From: Kitasatospora sp. NBC_01250
GTDB lineage: Bacteria; Actinomycetota; Actinomycetes; Streptomycetales; Streptomycetaceae
DNA: 64,000 nucleotides
Assembly (NCBI RefSeq): GCF_036226465.1
Contig: NZ_CP108476.1
Coordinates: 124,001 to 188,000 of the forward strand
Reading direction: 5' to 3'
Under the pieces are notes generated by a model. That model was not told where the DNA came from. It saw nothing but the letters and a program-made list of their open reading frames with translations, and did not search any database. Within the stretch, counting starts at the first letter, position 1; each line of letters starts with the position of its first letter. Shown one piece after another: positions 17,123-25,865 of the stretch. The translations under genes and the position numbers were made by a program.

Positions 17123-17644
17123 GTGTCTCCCTACACCCTGCTGATCGTGCTGGTGGCCGCCGAACGCCTCGCCGAACTCGCCGTCGCGCGCCGCAACGCC
17201 GCCTGGAGCATGGCGCGCGGCGGCGTCGAGTACGGCCGCGGCCACTACCCCGTGATGGTCCTGCTGCACACCGGGCTGCTGGCCGGGTGCCTGGCCGAGG
17301 TCCAGCTCGCCGCCCGCCCGTTCCTGCCCGCCCTCGGCTGGCCGATGCTCGCCCTCGTGCTCGCCGCCCAGGCGCTGCGCTGGTGGTGCATCCGCACGCT
17401 CGGGCCGCGCTGGAACACCCGGGTCATCGTGGTGCCCGATCTGCCCCTGGTCACCGCCGGACCGTACCGGCTGCTCAGCCACCCCAACTACCTCGCCGTC
17501 GTCCTCGAAGGCGCCGCACTGCCCCTCGTCCACGGCGCCTGGCTCACCGCGGCCGGCTTCACCCTGCTCAACCTGCCCCTGCTCGCCACCCGACTGCGCT
17601 GCGAGAACGCCGCCCTGACCCGCTGCGCGCCGGTGCCGGCGTGA
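17123..17644 (+). CDS. srsB: isoprenylcysteine-methyltransferase-like phenolic lipid methyltransferase
   Basis: The 173-residue integral membrane protein has four to five helices and the ICMT/PEMT-type SAM site near the C-terminus: PLVTAGPYRLLSHPNYLAVV (about residues 111-130) and a following Glu in VLEGAA. In the S. griseus srs operon the equivalent protein O-methylates the resorcinol ring. It starts at a GTG 6 bp after srsA and overlaps srsC by 4 bp, indicating translational coupling. Confidence 0.85.
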   Translation: MSPYTLLIVLVAAERLAELAVARRNAAWSMARGGVEYGRGHYPVMVLLHTGLLAGCLAEVQLAARPFLPALGWPMLALVLAAQALRWWCIRTLGPRWNTRVIVVPDLPLVTAGPYRLLSHPNYLAVVLEGAALPLVHGAWLTAAGFTLLNLPLLATRLRCENAALTRCAPVPA

Positions 17645-18654
17645 TCGACCTGCTGATCGCCGGCGGCGGACCCGCCGGTCTGGCCACCGCGATCCACGCC
17701 GCCCGGGCCGGGCTTGACGCGGTGGTCCTCGAACCACGGCCGGCACCGATCGACAAGGCGTGCGGCGAGGGCCTGATGCCCGGGGCCGTCCGCGCCCTGG
17801 CCGAGCTGGGCGTCACGCTCGACGGGCACCCGATCCACGGCATCCGCTACCTGGACGGGCGCTGCCTCGCCGAGGGCAGGTTCCGGCAGGAGGCGGGCAT
17901 GGGCGTGCGGCGCACCGTCCTGCACGCCGCACTGTTCCGCCGGGCGGCCGACCTCGGCGTGCCCATGCTGGCCAGGAAGGCCACCGGGATCCGCCAGGAC
18001 GGCGACAGCGTCACCGCCGCCGGCCTCACCGCCCGCTACCTGGTCGCAGCCGACGGCCTGCACTCCCCCATCAGGCGGCAGCTGGGCCTGGAACGCCCCG
18101 ACCCCCGACGGGCACGGTTCGGGCTGCGGCGGCACTTCGCCGTGGCGCCCTGGACCACCTGCGTGGAGGTCCACTGGTCCGCGCTCGGCGAGGCATACGT
18201 CACCCCGCTGGCCCCCGAGTTGATCGGCGTGGCCGTCCTCACCGGCGAGCGCCTGCCGTTCGACGAGTTGCTGACCGCGTTCCCCGCCCTCCGCCACCGC
18301 CTGCCCCTGCGGTCCGCCACCAGCGTGCGCGGCGCCGGACCGATGCGCCGGCAGGTCCGGGCGCGGGTGGCCGGGCGGGTCCTGCTGGTCGGCGATGCGG
18401 CCGGCTACATCGACGCCCTCACCGGCGAAGGCATCTCCCTCGCCCTCACCGGCGCCGCCCACCTGGTGCGCTGCCTGCGCGCCGGCCGGCCTCAGGAGTA
18501 CGAGCAGGCCTGGCGGCGTGCCACCCGGCGCCACCGCCTGCTCACCGACACGCTGGTCCGCATCCGCGCCAGCTCCTTGCTGGCCCCGGGGATCGTCCCG
18601 CTGGCCGCCCGCGCTCCTGCGGTGTTCACCGCGCTGGTCAACCAACTCACCTGA
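17641..18654 (+). CDS. srsC: FAD-dependent monooxygenase of phenolic lipid pathway
   Basis: The 337-residue flavoprotein has an N-terminal FAD dinucleotide motif (LLIAGGGPAGLATAIHAARA), the downstream VAADGLHSPIRRQL (DG motif) and VLLVGDAAGYIDALTGEGIS (GD motif) of group A hydroxylases/geranylgeranyl-reductase-type oxidoreductases. In S. griseus, SrsC hydroxylates the alkylresorcinol, giving hydroquinone then quinone. The GTG start overlaps the srsB stop (GTGA). It is the last gene of the operon. Confidence 0.87.
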   Translation: MIDLLIAGGGPAGLATAIHAARAGLDAVVLEPRPAPIDKACGEGLMPGAVRALAELGVTLDGHPIHGIRYLDGRCLAEGRFRQEAGMGVRRTVLHAALFRRAADLGVPMLARKATGIRQDGDSVTAAGLTARYLVAADGLHSPIRRQLGLERPDPRRARFGLRRHFAVAPWTTCVEVHWSALGEAYVTPLAPELIGVAVLTGERLPFDELLTAFPALRHRLPLRSATSVRGAGPMRRQVRARVAGRVLLVGDAAGYIDALTGEGISLALTGAAHLVRCLRAGRPQEYEQAWRRATRRHRLLTDTLVRIRASSLLAPGIVPLAARAPAVFTALVNQLT

Positions 18655-18838
18655 CCATGACGACTTCGGCCGCCTGCAGCCACCGGTCCGGACGAGCGTG
18701 CCGAGAAGCTGACATCCGCACCGGGCGCTGGGCCTCGTCCACGTACGGACTCAGTTCGTCCGCCGGAGCCGCGATGAAACCGCCGCAGGCCCGTGTACCG
18801 CGGGGCCGGCGACGGAACGGTCGGCCGGGCACCGCCCG

Positions 18839-18864
18839 GAGGCCCCGTCACAGGACGGGGCCTC
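18839..18864 (-). terminator. 11-bp hairpin terminator
   Basis: Arms 18839-18849 and 18854-18864 are exact reverse complements with a 4-nt loop. The hairpin is 20 bp beyond the stop of the DUF2690 gene, between it and the convergent srs operon, and may serve both. Confidence 0.75.
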
Positions 18865-18884
18865 TCCTTCTGGAAGGAACGCCA

Positions 18885-19304
18885 TCAGTAGGAGGGCGTA
18901 CACGCCTTCGCGGAGCCGTACTGCTGGACGCAGGCGTGGGAGTGCGTTCCCGCGTCGTCGAGCCAGCTCGTGGTCTGACCCGGACTGTACTGGGTGGCCG
19001 ATTCCTTGGTGTCCTCGTTGTACACCCAGATCTCCCAGCCCGTGTCCGACCATCTGGCGACCTGGGCACGCACACTCCTGCACGTCGGGTTGTACTGGAG
19101 CCAGACGGCCACCGATTGGGTGCGGGAGGAATTGAAGGATTCCGCGCTGTACACGTCCTTGTAGCTTCCGGTGCAACGGCTGGCTGCCGACATGGGGGCA
19201 GCAGCACCGGCGGGAAGGGCCACCGCACCGCCGAGGAGCAGCGCGCCGGCACTGGCCACAGCCACAACCATCCGGCGCTCACGTGATCGGTGGTCATTTC
19301 TCAT
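18885..19304 (-). CDS. secreted DUF2690-type protein
   Basis: The 139-residue precursor has a basic n-region, hydrophobic helix (MVVAVASAGALLLGGAVALP) and AGAAA cleavage region. The mature part has four cysteines and the DUF2690 pattern VAVWLQYNPTCRSVRAQVAR followed by TGWEIWVYNED. Family members are small exported actinomycete proteins of unknown role. The ATG at 19304 is preferred because GGGAGGG is upstream and it starts the signal peptide. Confidence 0.85.
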   Translation of the reverse strand: MRNDHRSRERRMVVAVASAGALLLGGAVALPAGAAAPMSAASRCTGSYKDVYSAESFNSSRTQSVAVWLQYNPTCRSVRAQVARWSDTGWEIWVYNEDTKESATQYSPGQTTSWLDDAGTHSHACVQQYGSAKACTPSY

Positions 19305-19832
19305 CGTGCCCTCCCGAGTGCGATCGAAATCCCCTTGAAGTCCTGTCTCCCAGATTCCTGGCTCGGCCAAGGGACCGTCAATTGAACGGACACAGATCAT
19401 CCCTTCGGCCGGAGCGATCCTCCCCCACGGACGCCCGCGGATTGCGCCGGAGCACGCCTTGGGATGGTGTGCTTCACGGGCCGTTGGAAGGCGCCGCGCG
19501 GGTGCGCGGGACGTCGTTCAGCGCGGGGGCCTCTGGTCCCGCGTGGTCGGAGATCTCGCGTGCGAAGCGGGTACTTGGGTGCGAGGCCGTGGTCGTGGTC
19601 GTGGTGGTCCCATGCGGTCGCGCCGGCCACCGACGGGAAGACGCGGCGGATGGCGGGCGGGGCCCGCTCCAGGGAGTGGCCAGGATGTTGCTCGCCGAGG
19701 TCGAGCGGCGGGGTCTCGTCGGCCGAGGGTTCGGCCGGCCGGCTTCGAAACCCGGTGCCCGGCCGGCCGAACCCCTGGCTGGCACGCCGCCGGTCCCCCG
19801 CAGGGGGGAGTCGGGCCGCGTCAGTCGCCCAG
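19305..19832. other. long intergenic region, no confident gene
   Basis: The DNA between the DUF2690 gene and the SRPBCC terminator has no convincing gene. A minus-strand frame around 19,480-19,620 reads WDHHDHDHGLAPKYPLR and then, in another frame, REISDHAGPEAPALNDV. This could be a frameshifted remnant, but no family is recognisable. The promoter of the DUF2690 gene should lie near 19,310-19,380. Confidence 0.35.
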
Positions 19833-19870
19833 GCCCGGGCCCCGACCGGTGGGGTGGTCGGGGCCCGGGC
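19833..19870 (-). terminator. 15-bp hairpin terminator
   Basis: Perfect arms 19833-19847 and 19856-19870 with an 8-nt loop, 23 bp after the stop of the minus-strand SRPBCC gene. Confidence 0.75.
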
Positions 19871-19893
19871 GGTGGACAGCGCGAGTCGCGGGG

Positions 19894-20532
19894 TCAGCCG
19901 TGCCGCATGTCGTCCGGGTCCGGCGGCATGGCGGAGGCCGGACCGGTGCCGCCCTGCATCCCCTCGGACAGCCCCTGGTCGGCCGGGGGCGCCCCTTCGC
20001 CGGTCATCCGGGCCTGCGGGGTCTCGCGGGGCGGCGCGTCGGCGGGGTGGCCGGCGGTTCCCGCGGCGGCTGTGCCGCCCGGGGTGATCCGGCCGCGCCA
20101 GCCGCCGCTCTCGTGCCCGCGCTCCTCGATGAAGCCCTTGAAGCGCTTGAGGTCGCCCTTGACCTGACGGTCCAGGACGCCGAGCATCGCACCGGCCTTC
20201 TCACCGATGCCCTGCGGCTCGAACTCCATCGCGAGACTGACCCGGGTGTGGCGCTCGTCCAGCGACCGGAACGTCACGACGCCCATCTGCCGGACCTCGC
20301 CGCTCACCGTGCGCCACGAGATCCGCTCGTCCGGCAGCTGGTCGACGATCTCGGTGTCGAACTCGCGGTGGGCACCGCCCACCTTCGTGCGCCAGTGGGA
20401 GCGGCGGTCGTCGATCTGCCGGATCTCCTCCACGCCGTCCATGAACCTCGGGAACTCCTCGAACTGCGTCCACTGGTTGTACGCGCTGTGCACCGGGACA
20501 TCGACGTCGATCGTTTCCTGAACCCTGCTCAT
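19894..20532 (-). CDS. SRPBCC (polyketide cyclase/dehydrase, COQ10-START-like) protein
   Basis: The 212-residue protein has a START-fold domain in its first ~150 residues: ETIDVDVPVHSAYNQWTQFE at the N-terminus, FMDGVEEIRQIDD, and GVVTFRSLDERHTRVSLAMEF. The last 60 residues are Gly/Pro-rich and probably disordered. These domains bind hydrophobic ligands or act as cyclases; no specific ligand is evident. GGGAG precedes the ATG at 20532. Its C-terminal tail is partly duplicated at 2,431-2,560. Confidence 0.85.
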   Translation of the reverse strand: MSRVQETIDVDVPVHSAYNQWTQFEEFPRFMDGVEEIRQIDDRRSHWRTKVGGAHREFDTEIVDQLPDERISWRTVSGEVRQMGVVTFRSLDERHTRVSLAMEFEPQGIGEKAGAMLGVLDRQVKGDLKRFKGFIEERGHESGGWRGRITPGGTAAAGTAGHPADAPPRETPQARMTGEGAPPADQGLSEGMQGGTGPASAMPPDPDDMRHG

Positions 20533-20730
20533 CAGGGCACTCCCTTCGTCTGGCCGATCCGGACGATCCGGACCGACGGGCGCCTGCCCGCCCACCCCGG
20601 CTTCAATCACCCCGACCGGTGCACGGCTCAGCAGTGTGATCCGGCGGCGTCCGCCGCGCCGGGCCCGGGAGGGGTGGAGCCGGGGATCCCACGGGGTCCG
20701 GTCTTCTGCGGGCACGGACGCGGGTCGCTG

Positions 20731-21654
20731 TCACACGAGCAGCGCCTCGAGCTCGGGAAGTCGGCCGAACAGGTCGGGGAGGCCGCGCAGGCCGTTGCGC
20801 ACGGACTCGTGCGACAGCGCGAGGTCGGGGCCGGTGCTCGCCTCGACGCCGGCGAGGCAGCGGAGGATGTTCCACCTCGTGTGCCCCAGCCAGCCGCCGA
20901 TCATGAACACGAACCAACTCGGACCCGAGGGCGGCAGCGCTCCGCCCCCGGCGACGTAGCCGTCGAGGACCGAGCGGAAGACGGCGGGCCTGATGTCGTC
21001 GAAGCCGGGTCCCTTCGCGAGGCTCAGCGCGGTCGAGCCGAGCTCACCGGCCAGGTCGAGCATCCCCGAGAGCTCCCAGTCGAGCAGCACCGGCCGGCCC
21101 TCTCGAGCGAGCAGGTTCCACGGTTGGATGTCCTTGTGGGTCAGCACGACGGGGCCCGGCCGTTCGCAGGTGTCGACGAAGTGGGCCATCGCGAGGAACG
21201 CCCCGACGTGGGAGGCGAGTTCGCCGGCCCACGGCTGTCCGGTCGCCGCCGCCCGCTCGGCCAGCTCGGGCCAGTCCCGTGGCGTCGGCTCCTCGATCGG
21301 CACGTGGGTCCACGCGACGTCGAGCGCGTGGATGCGCGCGAGGATCTCACCGATCTCGAACGCGTACGCCGCCGACACCGGTGCTTCGGGCAGCGTTTCT
21401 CCCTCGACCCATCGGTGGACGAGCATGTGGTGGCCGGCCGAGATCGGCTCCGGCATCGGGATGCCGGCGGCGAAGGCCGACTGCTCGAACCTGAACACGT
21501 CCTCGGCGTGGTAGGTCCAGCGGCGGTCGAGGAGGTTCAACTCCTTCACCGCGAAGGACCCTTGGTCGGTGTCGAGCCGGTACATCCGGTTGGCGAACCC
21601 GCCGTGGACGCGGATCATCGGCCTGATCGGCGCGCCGAGATGCGAGAGGTTCAC
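20731..21654 (-). CDS. aminoglycoside phosphotransferase-family kinase
   Basis: The 307-residue protein has the APH/choline-kinase fold: N-lobe with FAVKELNLLDRR (ATP-binding Lys), hinge HMLVHRWVEGE, catalytic loop VVLTHKDIQPWNLLA (H-x-D-x4-N) and the metal-binding LLDWELSGM. Such kinases phosphorylate small-molecule hydroxyls; resistance or housekeeping roles cannot be told apart. The GTG start at 21654 lacks a good ribosome binding site; an internal Met 13 codons in is an alternative start. Confidence 0.8.
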   Translation of the reverse strand: MNLSHLGAPIRPMIRVHGGFANRMYRLDTDQGSFAVKELNLLDRRWTYHAEDVFRFEQSAFAAGIPMPEPISAGHHMLVHRWVEGETLPEAPVSAAYAFEIGEILARIHALDVAWTHVPIEEPTPRDWPELAERAAATGQPWAGELASHVGAFLAMAHFVDTCERPGPVVLTHKDIQPWNLLAREGRPVLLDWELSGMLDLAGELGSTALSLAKGPGFDDIRPAVFRSVLDGYVAGGGALPPSGPSWFVFMIGGWLGHTRWNILRCLAGVEASTGPDLALSHESVRNGLRGLPDLFGRLPELEALLV

Positions 21655-21727
21655 CCGTGCATGCTAGGGGTGGCGCTTCATCGATGCACCGGACTTTCGT
21701 CGTCCAGGTTGCCCGGCCGAGGGATGG

Positions 21728-21936
21728 TCACGGGATGAGGCCCGCCTTGCGGCCCGTTTCCTCGAATGCGGCCAGCACCCGGGTCAGGTGCCGGTCCGTG
21801 TGGGCGGCCGTCAGGGTGATGCGCAGGACCTCGTGGCCTGCCCGGACGGCGGGGTGGGTCATGGGGGCGGTGAAGACTCCTGCGTCGAGCAGTTCCCGCC
21901 ACAGGCGCAGGCACTGTTCACGGTTCGGCAGAGCAT
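21728..21936 (-). pseudogene. alpha-oxoamine synthase C-terminal fragment
   Basis: A minus-strand frame ending at 21728 reads CLRLWRELLDAGVFTAPMTH, PAVRAGHEVLRITLTAAHT and VLAAFEETGRKAGLIP-stop. This is the C-terminal domain of PLP-dependent 8-amino-7-oxononanoate synthase/2-amino-3-ketobutyrate ligase-type enzymes (LRITLTAAHTDRHL pattern). About 65 of the expected ~400 residues remain; the PLP lysine domain is missing. Homology breaks at about 21,936, right where the plus-strand gene begins. Confidence 0.6.
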
Positions 21937-22623
21937 GTGCCTGCTCTCCTGGACCGGTTCGAGGCCGATCCGAGCGGTGTGTGGTCCGAGCTGATGGACC
22001 ATCTGTGTCCGCAGCTGGACATCGCCTTCACCGCCAGCTTCGCAGCACTTCCGCGCTTGGCCGAGATCGCGACTGCGGGCAGGCCGGAGACCCTGGGCTG
22101 GGTGCTTCTGGCGGCGGGAGCAATCGCTTCCTGTTCGCCCGGGTTGTCCGATGCCGACAGCCCTCTGACGGTCTTCTCGGCTCCGATTGCGGTTCTGCGT
22201 AACCTCACCGATCGCCGCCTGAGCCAGCCGGCCGACGCCGAGGAGTACGTGAACCTGCTGCAGGCCCTGCTCTCCTTCGAGGGCGTCGCGATCTGGGATC
22301 GCTGCCTGGACGGCCTGCAGACCGGGGAGTACGAGGTCGACTGCCCCTACTGCGGCGTCGACATGTTCGTCGTCATCGGGCAGGACGACTCCTTCTGCCG
22401 CACTGACGACTACGCGCTGCAGGAAGTGCGGAAGTCACCCCTCCAACCAGCGCGAACGCAGGAGCTGGAAGGGCTGCCGCGGAGGCTGTTCACGCGGGCC
22501 TTGGCGGACGGTCAGGAGGGTCTGGCGCATGGCGTCCGTTCCCTGTCCGGGCGGGCCGCCTGCCCGGACTGCGGGACCGACTTCTCGGTGGCCGAGCGGG
22601 TGGTGGCCGGCTGGATTTTGTGA
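21937..22623 (+). CDS. hypothetical protein with C-terminal zinc-ribbon-like cysteines
   Basis: A 228-residue protein from a GTG at 21937. The N-terminal part is helical (LMDHLCPQLDIAFTASFAAL, ALPRLAEIATAG, LGWVLLAAGAIAS) in a HEAT-like pattern. The C-terminal half has CPYCG (about residue 132) and CPDCG (about 208) pairs suited to a zinc ribbon. I do not recognise a named family. There is no clear ribosome binding site, and the first residues look like the middle of a longer protein. Since an unrelated gene fragment abuts the start, it may be N-terminally truncated. Confidence 0.55.
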   Translation: MPALLDRFEADPSGVWSELMDHLCPQLDIAFTASFAALPRLAEIATAGRPETLGWVLLAAGAIASCSPGLSDADSPLTVFSAPIAVLRNLTDRRLSQPADAEEYVNLLQALLSFEGVAIWDRCLDGLQTGEYEVDCPYCGVDMFVVIGQDDSFCRTDDYALQEVRKSPLQPARTQELEGLPRRLFTRALADGQEGLAHGVRSLSGRAACPDCGTDFSVAERVVAGWIL

Positions 22624-22639
22624 CCGGTCCACGACGATG

Positions 22640-22915
22640 TGCGGGTGAGGATTCGGGTCCGTAGTAGCCGGGAGCCGGCTCGGCCGCACATGACTCTCCT
22701 GATCGTTTTCACGCGATTGACATGGCCCTCGGCCTTGCCTGAGCTCCATTCGTGGGTGGGTCCGGCGGTGACAGCGTCGAAGTCCTGGCGGAGGAGCGAG
22801 GCGAACTTGGCGACCGGGAGAACGTCGGACTGTTCGGCCTGGCGGATCCAGGCGGGCAGCAGTTGGCCTCGGCGGCTGCGGACGAGGTCCGTGAGGCATC
22901 GCTTCGAACTCGTCT
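22640..22915 (-). mobile_element. ISL3-family transposase C-terminal remnant
   Basis: Minus-strand translation gives LLPAWIRQAEQSDVLPVAKF, LRQDFDAVTAGPTHEWSSGK, then AEGHVNRVKTIRRVMCGRAG and RLLRTRIL. This is the end of an ISL3 (IS204/IS1001/IS1165) transposase, including the WSSGxxEGxVNRxK signature with the last catalytic Glu. The N-terminal zinc ribbon and the first two Asp residues are missing, and the frame runs into unrelated sequence at both ends. It is inactive. Confidence 0.75.
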
Positions 22916-22983
22916 CGTGAGTCGTTGTTCAGCACCGTGTGCGTATCAGGTGACGGATGCTCAGCGATGGCTGGGCCCGCCGG

Positions 22984-23277
22984 TCAGTCGATGCCTTCGA
23001 TGATGCGGAAGTCGCGCTCGACGCCGTCGGGGAGGGCCACCAACGCCTTCTGGTATGCCTCGCTCTCGTATGCCGCGACGGCCTGTTCAAAGCTGTCGAA
23101 CTCGATCAGAACGACGCGTTGCGTGATTCCGGCCTCGTGGGCGACGACTCGACCGCCACGGGACAGGAGGCGCCCGCCCCCAGCCCGGACAGCCGGACCG
23201 GCCAGCTTCTCGTAGGCAGTCAGTCTCTCAGGGTCGGAAATGGCGGGGTAGACACTGGCCCAGTAGCCCTTGGCCAT
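22984..23277 (-). CDS. DUF1330 domain protein
   Basis: A 97-residue ferredoxin-like alpha-beta protein of the DUF1330 family: KGYWASVYPAISDPERLTAY, then YEKLAGPAVRAGGGRLLSRG, VVLIEFDSFEQAVAAYES and the C-terminal DFRIIEGI. Activity unknown; the fold resembles small antibiotic monooxygenase-type dimers. AGGAGG is ideally placed before the ATG at 23277. It is divergent from the LysR gene, which probably regulates it. Confidence 0.88.
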   Translation of the reverse strand: MAKGYWASVYPAISDPERLTAYEKLAGPAVRAGGGRLLSRGGRVVAHEAGITQRVVLIEFDSFEQAVAAYESEAYQKALVALPDGVERDFRIIEGID

Positions 23278-23389
23278 GGAAACCTCCTGTGTTCGGCCGG
23301 ACACGTCCGACGTCGAATTGACACTCAGATCGATCGATCCCGGTCACGGGTACTGCGGTCAGTGGGATCGTCATATGCGCAGGTTAGGG

Positions 23390-23406
23390 CTTGATGTGCG
23401 GTCAAG
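23390..23406. promoter_or_regulatory. putative LysR operator, CTTGA-N7-TCAAG
   Basis: An inverted repeat with 5-bp arms (23390-23394 and 23402-23406) spaced by 7 bp lies between the divergent DUF1330 and LysR genes, 60 bp before the LysR start. Spacing and T-N11-A form fit a LysR-type binding site. Confidence 0.5.
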
Positions 23407-23465
23407 GGAAAGACCGGTACGGGATAGGCTCAGAACGGATCGTTATCAATCGGCGGGGAGGGCAC

Positions 23466-24368
23466 GTGGCGCCGGATACGGTGAGCCTGCGGTACTTCCT
23501 GGTGCTGGCGCAGGAGTTGAACTTCACCCGCGCGGCCGCACGGATCGGTGTCGCACAGCCCGCACTCAGCGCCCGGATGCGCCGATTGGAGGCGGAACTC
23601 GGTACGGCCCTGCTGGTCCGCAACACGCGTAGCGTCGTATTGACCGCGGCCGGTGCGGCTTTGGCGGAGTCCGCGCCGCCCGCGCTGGCGGCGCTGGACC
23701 GGGCATGGGACACCGCCCGGAGCGCGGCGGCCGGTGAACTGGGCACGCTGCGCATCGGATACAGCCTCAGCACCGGGGCCGAGACGGCACCGGCCCTGGT
23801 GGACAGGCTGGTTCGCGGCAACGGCGGACTTGAGGTCGGCGCGGTCCCGATGGCGACACCGGAGATCTCCCCCGCGGTCGCCGACGGCCGCATCGATGCC
23901 GGGATCACCCGCGGTGAACAGCCGGGCCGTGGCGTGCGCCGGTTCCTGCTGCGGCGTGCGCGCATCGGGGTCCAGCTGGCGCAGCACCATCCGCTGGCCG
24001 GACACCCGGAGATCGAGATCGCCGACGCGGCCGCGTATCCGCTGCGACTCCCGGACCGTGCGGCCAACCCCGTGATCCACGATCAGCTGTCCGCACTGTT
24101 CCGAGACATCCGACCACACCCCCGATTCCACACGCCCGCAGTCTCTTTCGACATGTCTCAGCGCGACCTGCGCGACGGGGTCACCGTGGCCCCGGCCGGA
24201 GAAGCCGCGGCCACGGCACAACCGGCTGGTCTCACCTGGCGACCACTGCGAGGCGCGCCCAGCCTGACGATCCACCTGGTCCTCCCACGCGAGCAGTCAC
24301 CACTGCACCGCCGTATCCGTGCCGTCGCCAAAGCCCTGGCGCACGAGCTGCACTGGCTGCCGGACTGA
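23466..24368 (+). CDS. LysR-family transcriptional regulator
   Basis: The 300-residue protein has the N-terminal LysR winged helix (LRYFLVLAQELNFTRAAARI, GVAQPALSARMRRLEAELGT, LLVRN) and a periplasmic-binding-like effector domain with GTLRIGYSLSTGAE. The GTG at 23466 follows GGGGAGGG at proper spacing and matches the family's usual N-terminus, so it is preferred to the upstream ATG. It probably controls the divergent DUF1330 gene and itself. Confidence 0.9.
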   Translation: MAPDTVSLRYFLVLAQELNFTRAAARIGVAQPALSARMRRLEAELGTALLVRNTRSVVLTAAGAALAESAPPALAALDRAWDTARSAAAGELGTLRIGYSLSTGAETAPALVDRLVRGNGGLEVGAVPMATPEISPAVADGRIDAGITRGEQPGRGVRRFLLRRARIGVQLAQHHPLAGHPEIEIADAAAYPLRLPDRAANPVIHDQLSALFRDIRPHPRFHTPAVSFDMSQRDLRDGVTVAPAGEAAATAQPAGLTWRPLRGAPSLTIHLVLPREQSPLHRRIRAVAKALAHELHWLPD

Positions 24369-24379
24369 CGCGCAAGAGG

Positions 24380-25045
24380 TCGAGCGGGACGGACGCCTGC
24401 GATGGCGAGGCCGAAGACCCTGCGCCCGGCGGACTTCGCGGTGATGACGACGACGGCGGTCTTGCTGAATGTCCGACCGCCGGGTGGAGCCTGCCTCGTC
24501 CTCGAAGCAGATGCAGCCCCCGCAGGCCGCCCGGGCGCTTCTACCTCCGCCCGGGTTGCCTCCTTCCATACCTTCACAGCCTGCTCGTCGCGTTCGGCCG
24601 CCCTACGTGCGGGGATCTGCGGGGAGAACCCGAGCCGGTGCATCATCCTCGTGGCGTCCGAGACGCTGTACGAGACGTGGGACTTCCGCCCGATCAGGGT
24701 GGCCACCCGCGCAGCGGTCCACACCTGGTCCTGGTCCCAGCCGTGCGCGGCCGGGCCCTGCTCCAGGTACACGGCCAGCTTCTCCAGGCAGCGCGGCGAC
24801 AGCCGGCACCGCGACCCACTCGGGCCGCGCGACGCCAACGCCTCGGCCCCGCCCTCGCGCCACAACTGGTGCCACCGGTAAGCCGACTTCGGACTCACTC
24901 GCAGACGCCGAGCCACCTCCGGCAGCTTGACAACCTCCTCGAGCAACTCGGCTCCCTGCACCCGCACCGACTCACGGCGCAGTCGTCCCGCGGCGGTCAG
25001 CCCGCCCCCGTCCGCCTGTCTCATACAACACGGGATACAGCCCAC
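24380..25045 (-). mobile_element. IS630-family transposase N-terminal half, frameshifted
   Basis: The minus strand encodes two helix-turn-helix blocks (LEEVVKLPEVARRLRVSPKS, YRWHQLWREGGAEALASRGP, then VWTAARVATLIGRKSHVSYS and MMHRLGFSPQIPARRAAERD). The first catalytic Asp motif ICFEDEAG is in another frame at about 24,490-24,515, and the frame then returns for TFSKTAVVVITAKSAGRRVF. Frameshifts and loss of the C-terminal DDE residues make it non-functional. A C-terminal IS630 piece lies on the opposite strand at 25,866-26,033. Confidence 0.75.
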
Positions 25046-25149
25046 GCCCCGGCCCTATCAGGCGCCTCAAGAGGGATCACCCCGACGAGCCCGAAGTCAG
25101 TAAACAGGTCTGTCCCGACGCTGAGCACCAATGAGCGTCAGCAGTGGTG

Positions 25150-25623
25150 TCAGAGAGAGGACCATTGCTGGTCAGAGTTGCCGTTGCAGCCCCAAGTGAT
25201 CGCGTACGTGCCCGGGGCCGACAGACCGCCCTGGGTGCCCAGGCAGGTGCCGTCGTTCGCGTTGACCAAGGCGTTCCAGCCGTTGCTTCCCGCCCTCACA
25301 CCCCACTGCTGGTCCAGATTTCCGTTGCAGTCCCAGACCATGGCCTGGCCCCCGGAGTTGACTCCGAGGCACTGGCCATTCCCGTTGACGATGGTGTAGT
25401 CATACCCCTTGAAGACCGCGTGCCAGGTCTGGTCGGGGTTGCCGTTGCAGCCCCATACGATCGCGTGGGTATCGTTGGCACCGTTCTGGCTGCCGAGGCA
25501 CACGCCGTTCTGGTTCTGCAGCTGGTTGCCAGAGGCGGCCGACGCCGAAGGCGCGGCGGTGAAAGCGAGAGCTGCGGCAGCGGAGAGGGCTCCGGCGACC
25601 TTGGAGATCTTCTTGAGCGACAT
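25150..25623 (-). CDS. secreted ricin B-type lectin domain protein
   Basis: The 157-residue precursor has a signal peptide (KISKVAGALSAAAALAFTAA, AxA site near ASAAS) and one ricin-type beta-trefoil of three repeats, each with a QxW motif (DQTWHA, DQQWGV, DQQWSS) and repeated CLG and WGCNGN/WDCNGN elements. It probably binds carbohydrate outside the cell. It carries no enzyme domain. The ATG at 25623 follows AAGGAAG. It lies between two oppositely oriented halves of IS630 transposase remnants. Confidence 0.9.
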   Translation of the reverse strand: MSLKKISKVAGALSAAAALAFTAAPSASAASGNQLQNQNGVCLGSQNGANDTHAIVWGCNGNPDQTWHAVFKGYDYTIVNGNGQCLGVNSGGQAMVWDCNGNLDQQWGVRAGSNGWNALVNANDGTCLGTQGGLSAPGTYAITWGCNGNSDQQWSSL

Positions 25624-25865
25624 GTTCTTCCTTTCATCGGTCAGTGCGGAATCGGCCGCGGACCGCGGGCCCGCGGCTTGTGCCGCTCGGAGCCTGGCGC
25701 TCGGGCGGTGGGCGTCGCGTGGCGCCCGCTGCGACACGGCAGCTCCTCGCATCGCGGTACAGCCTCCCTGGAACGGCGATCGCGCCGCTATCCGCTTCTG
25801 CACACCACCGACCCACGCCGGCGGATAGCCAGCGAGCTCGGCACGTGCATCGCGCCCCCGGGTAG

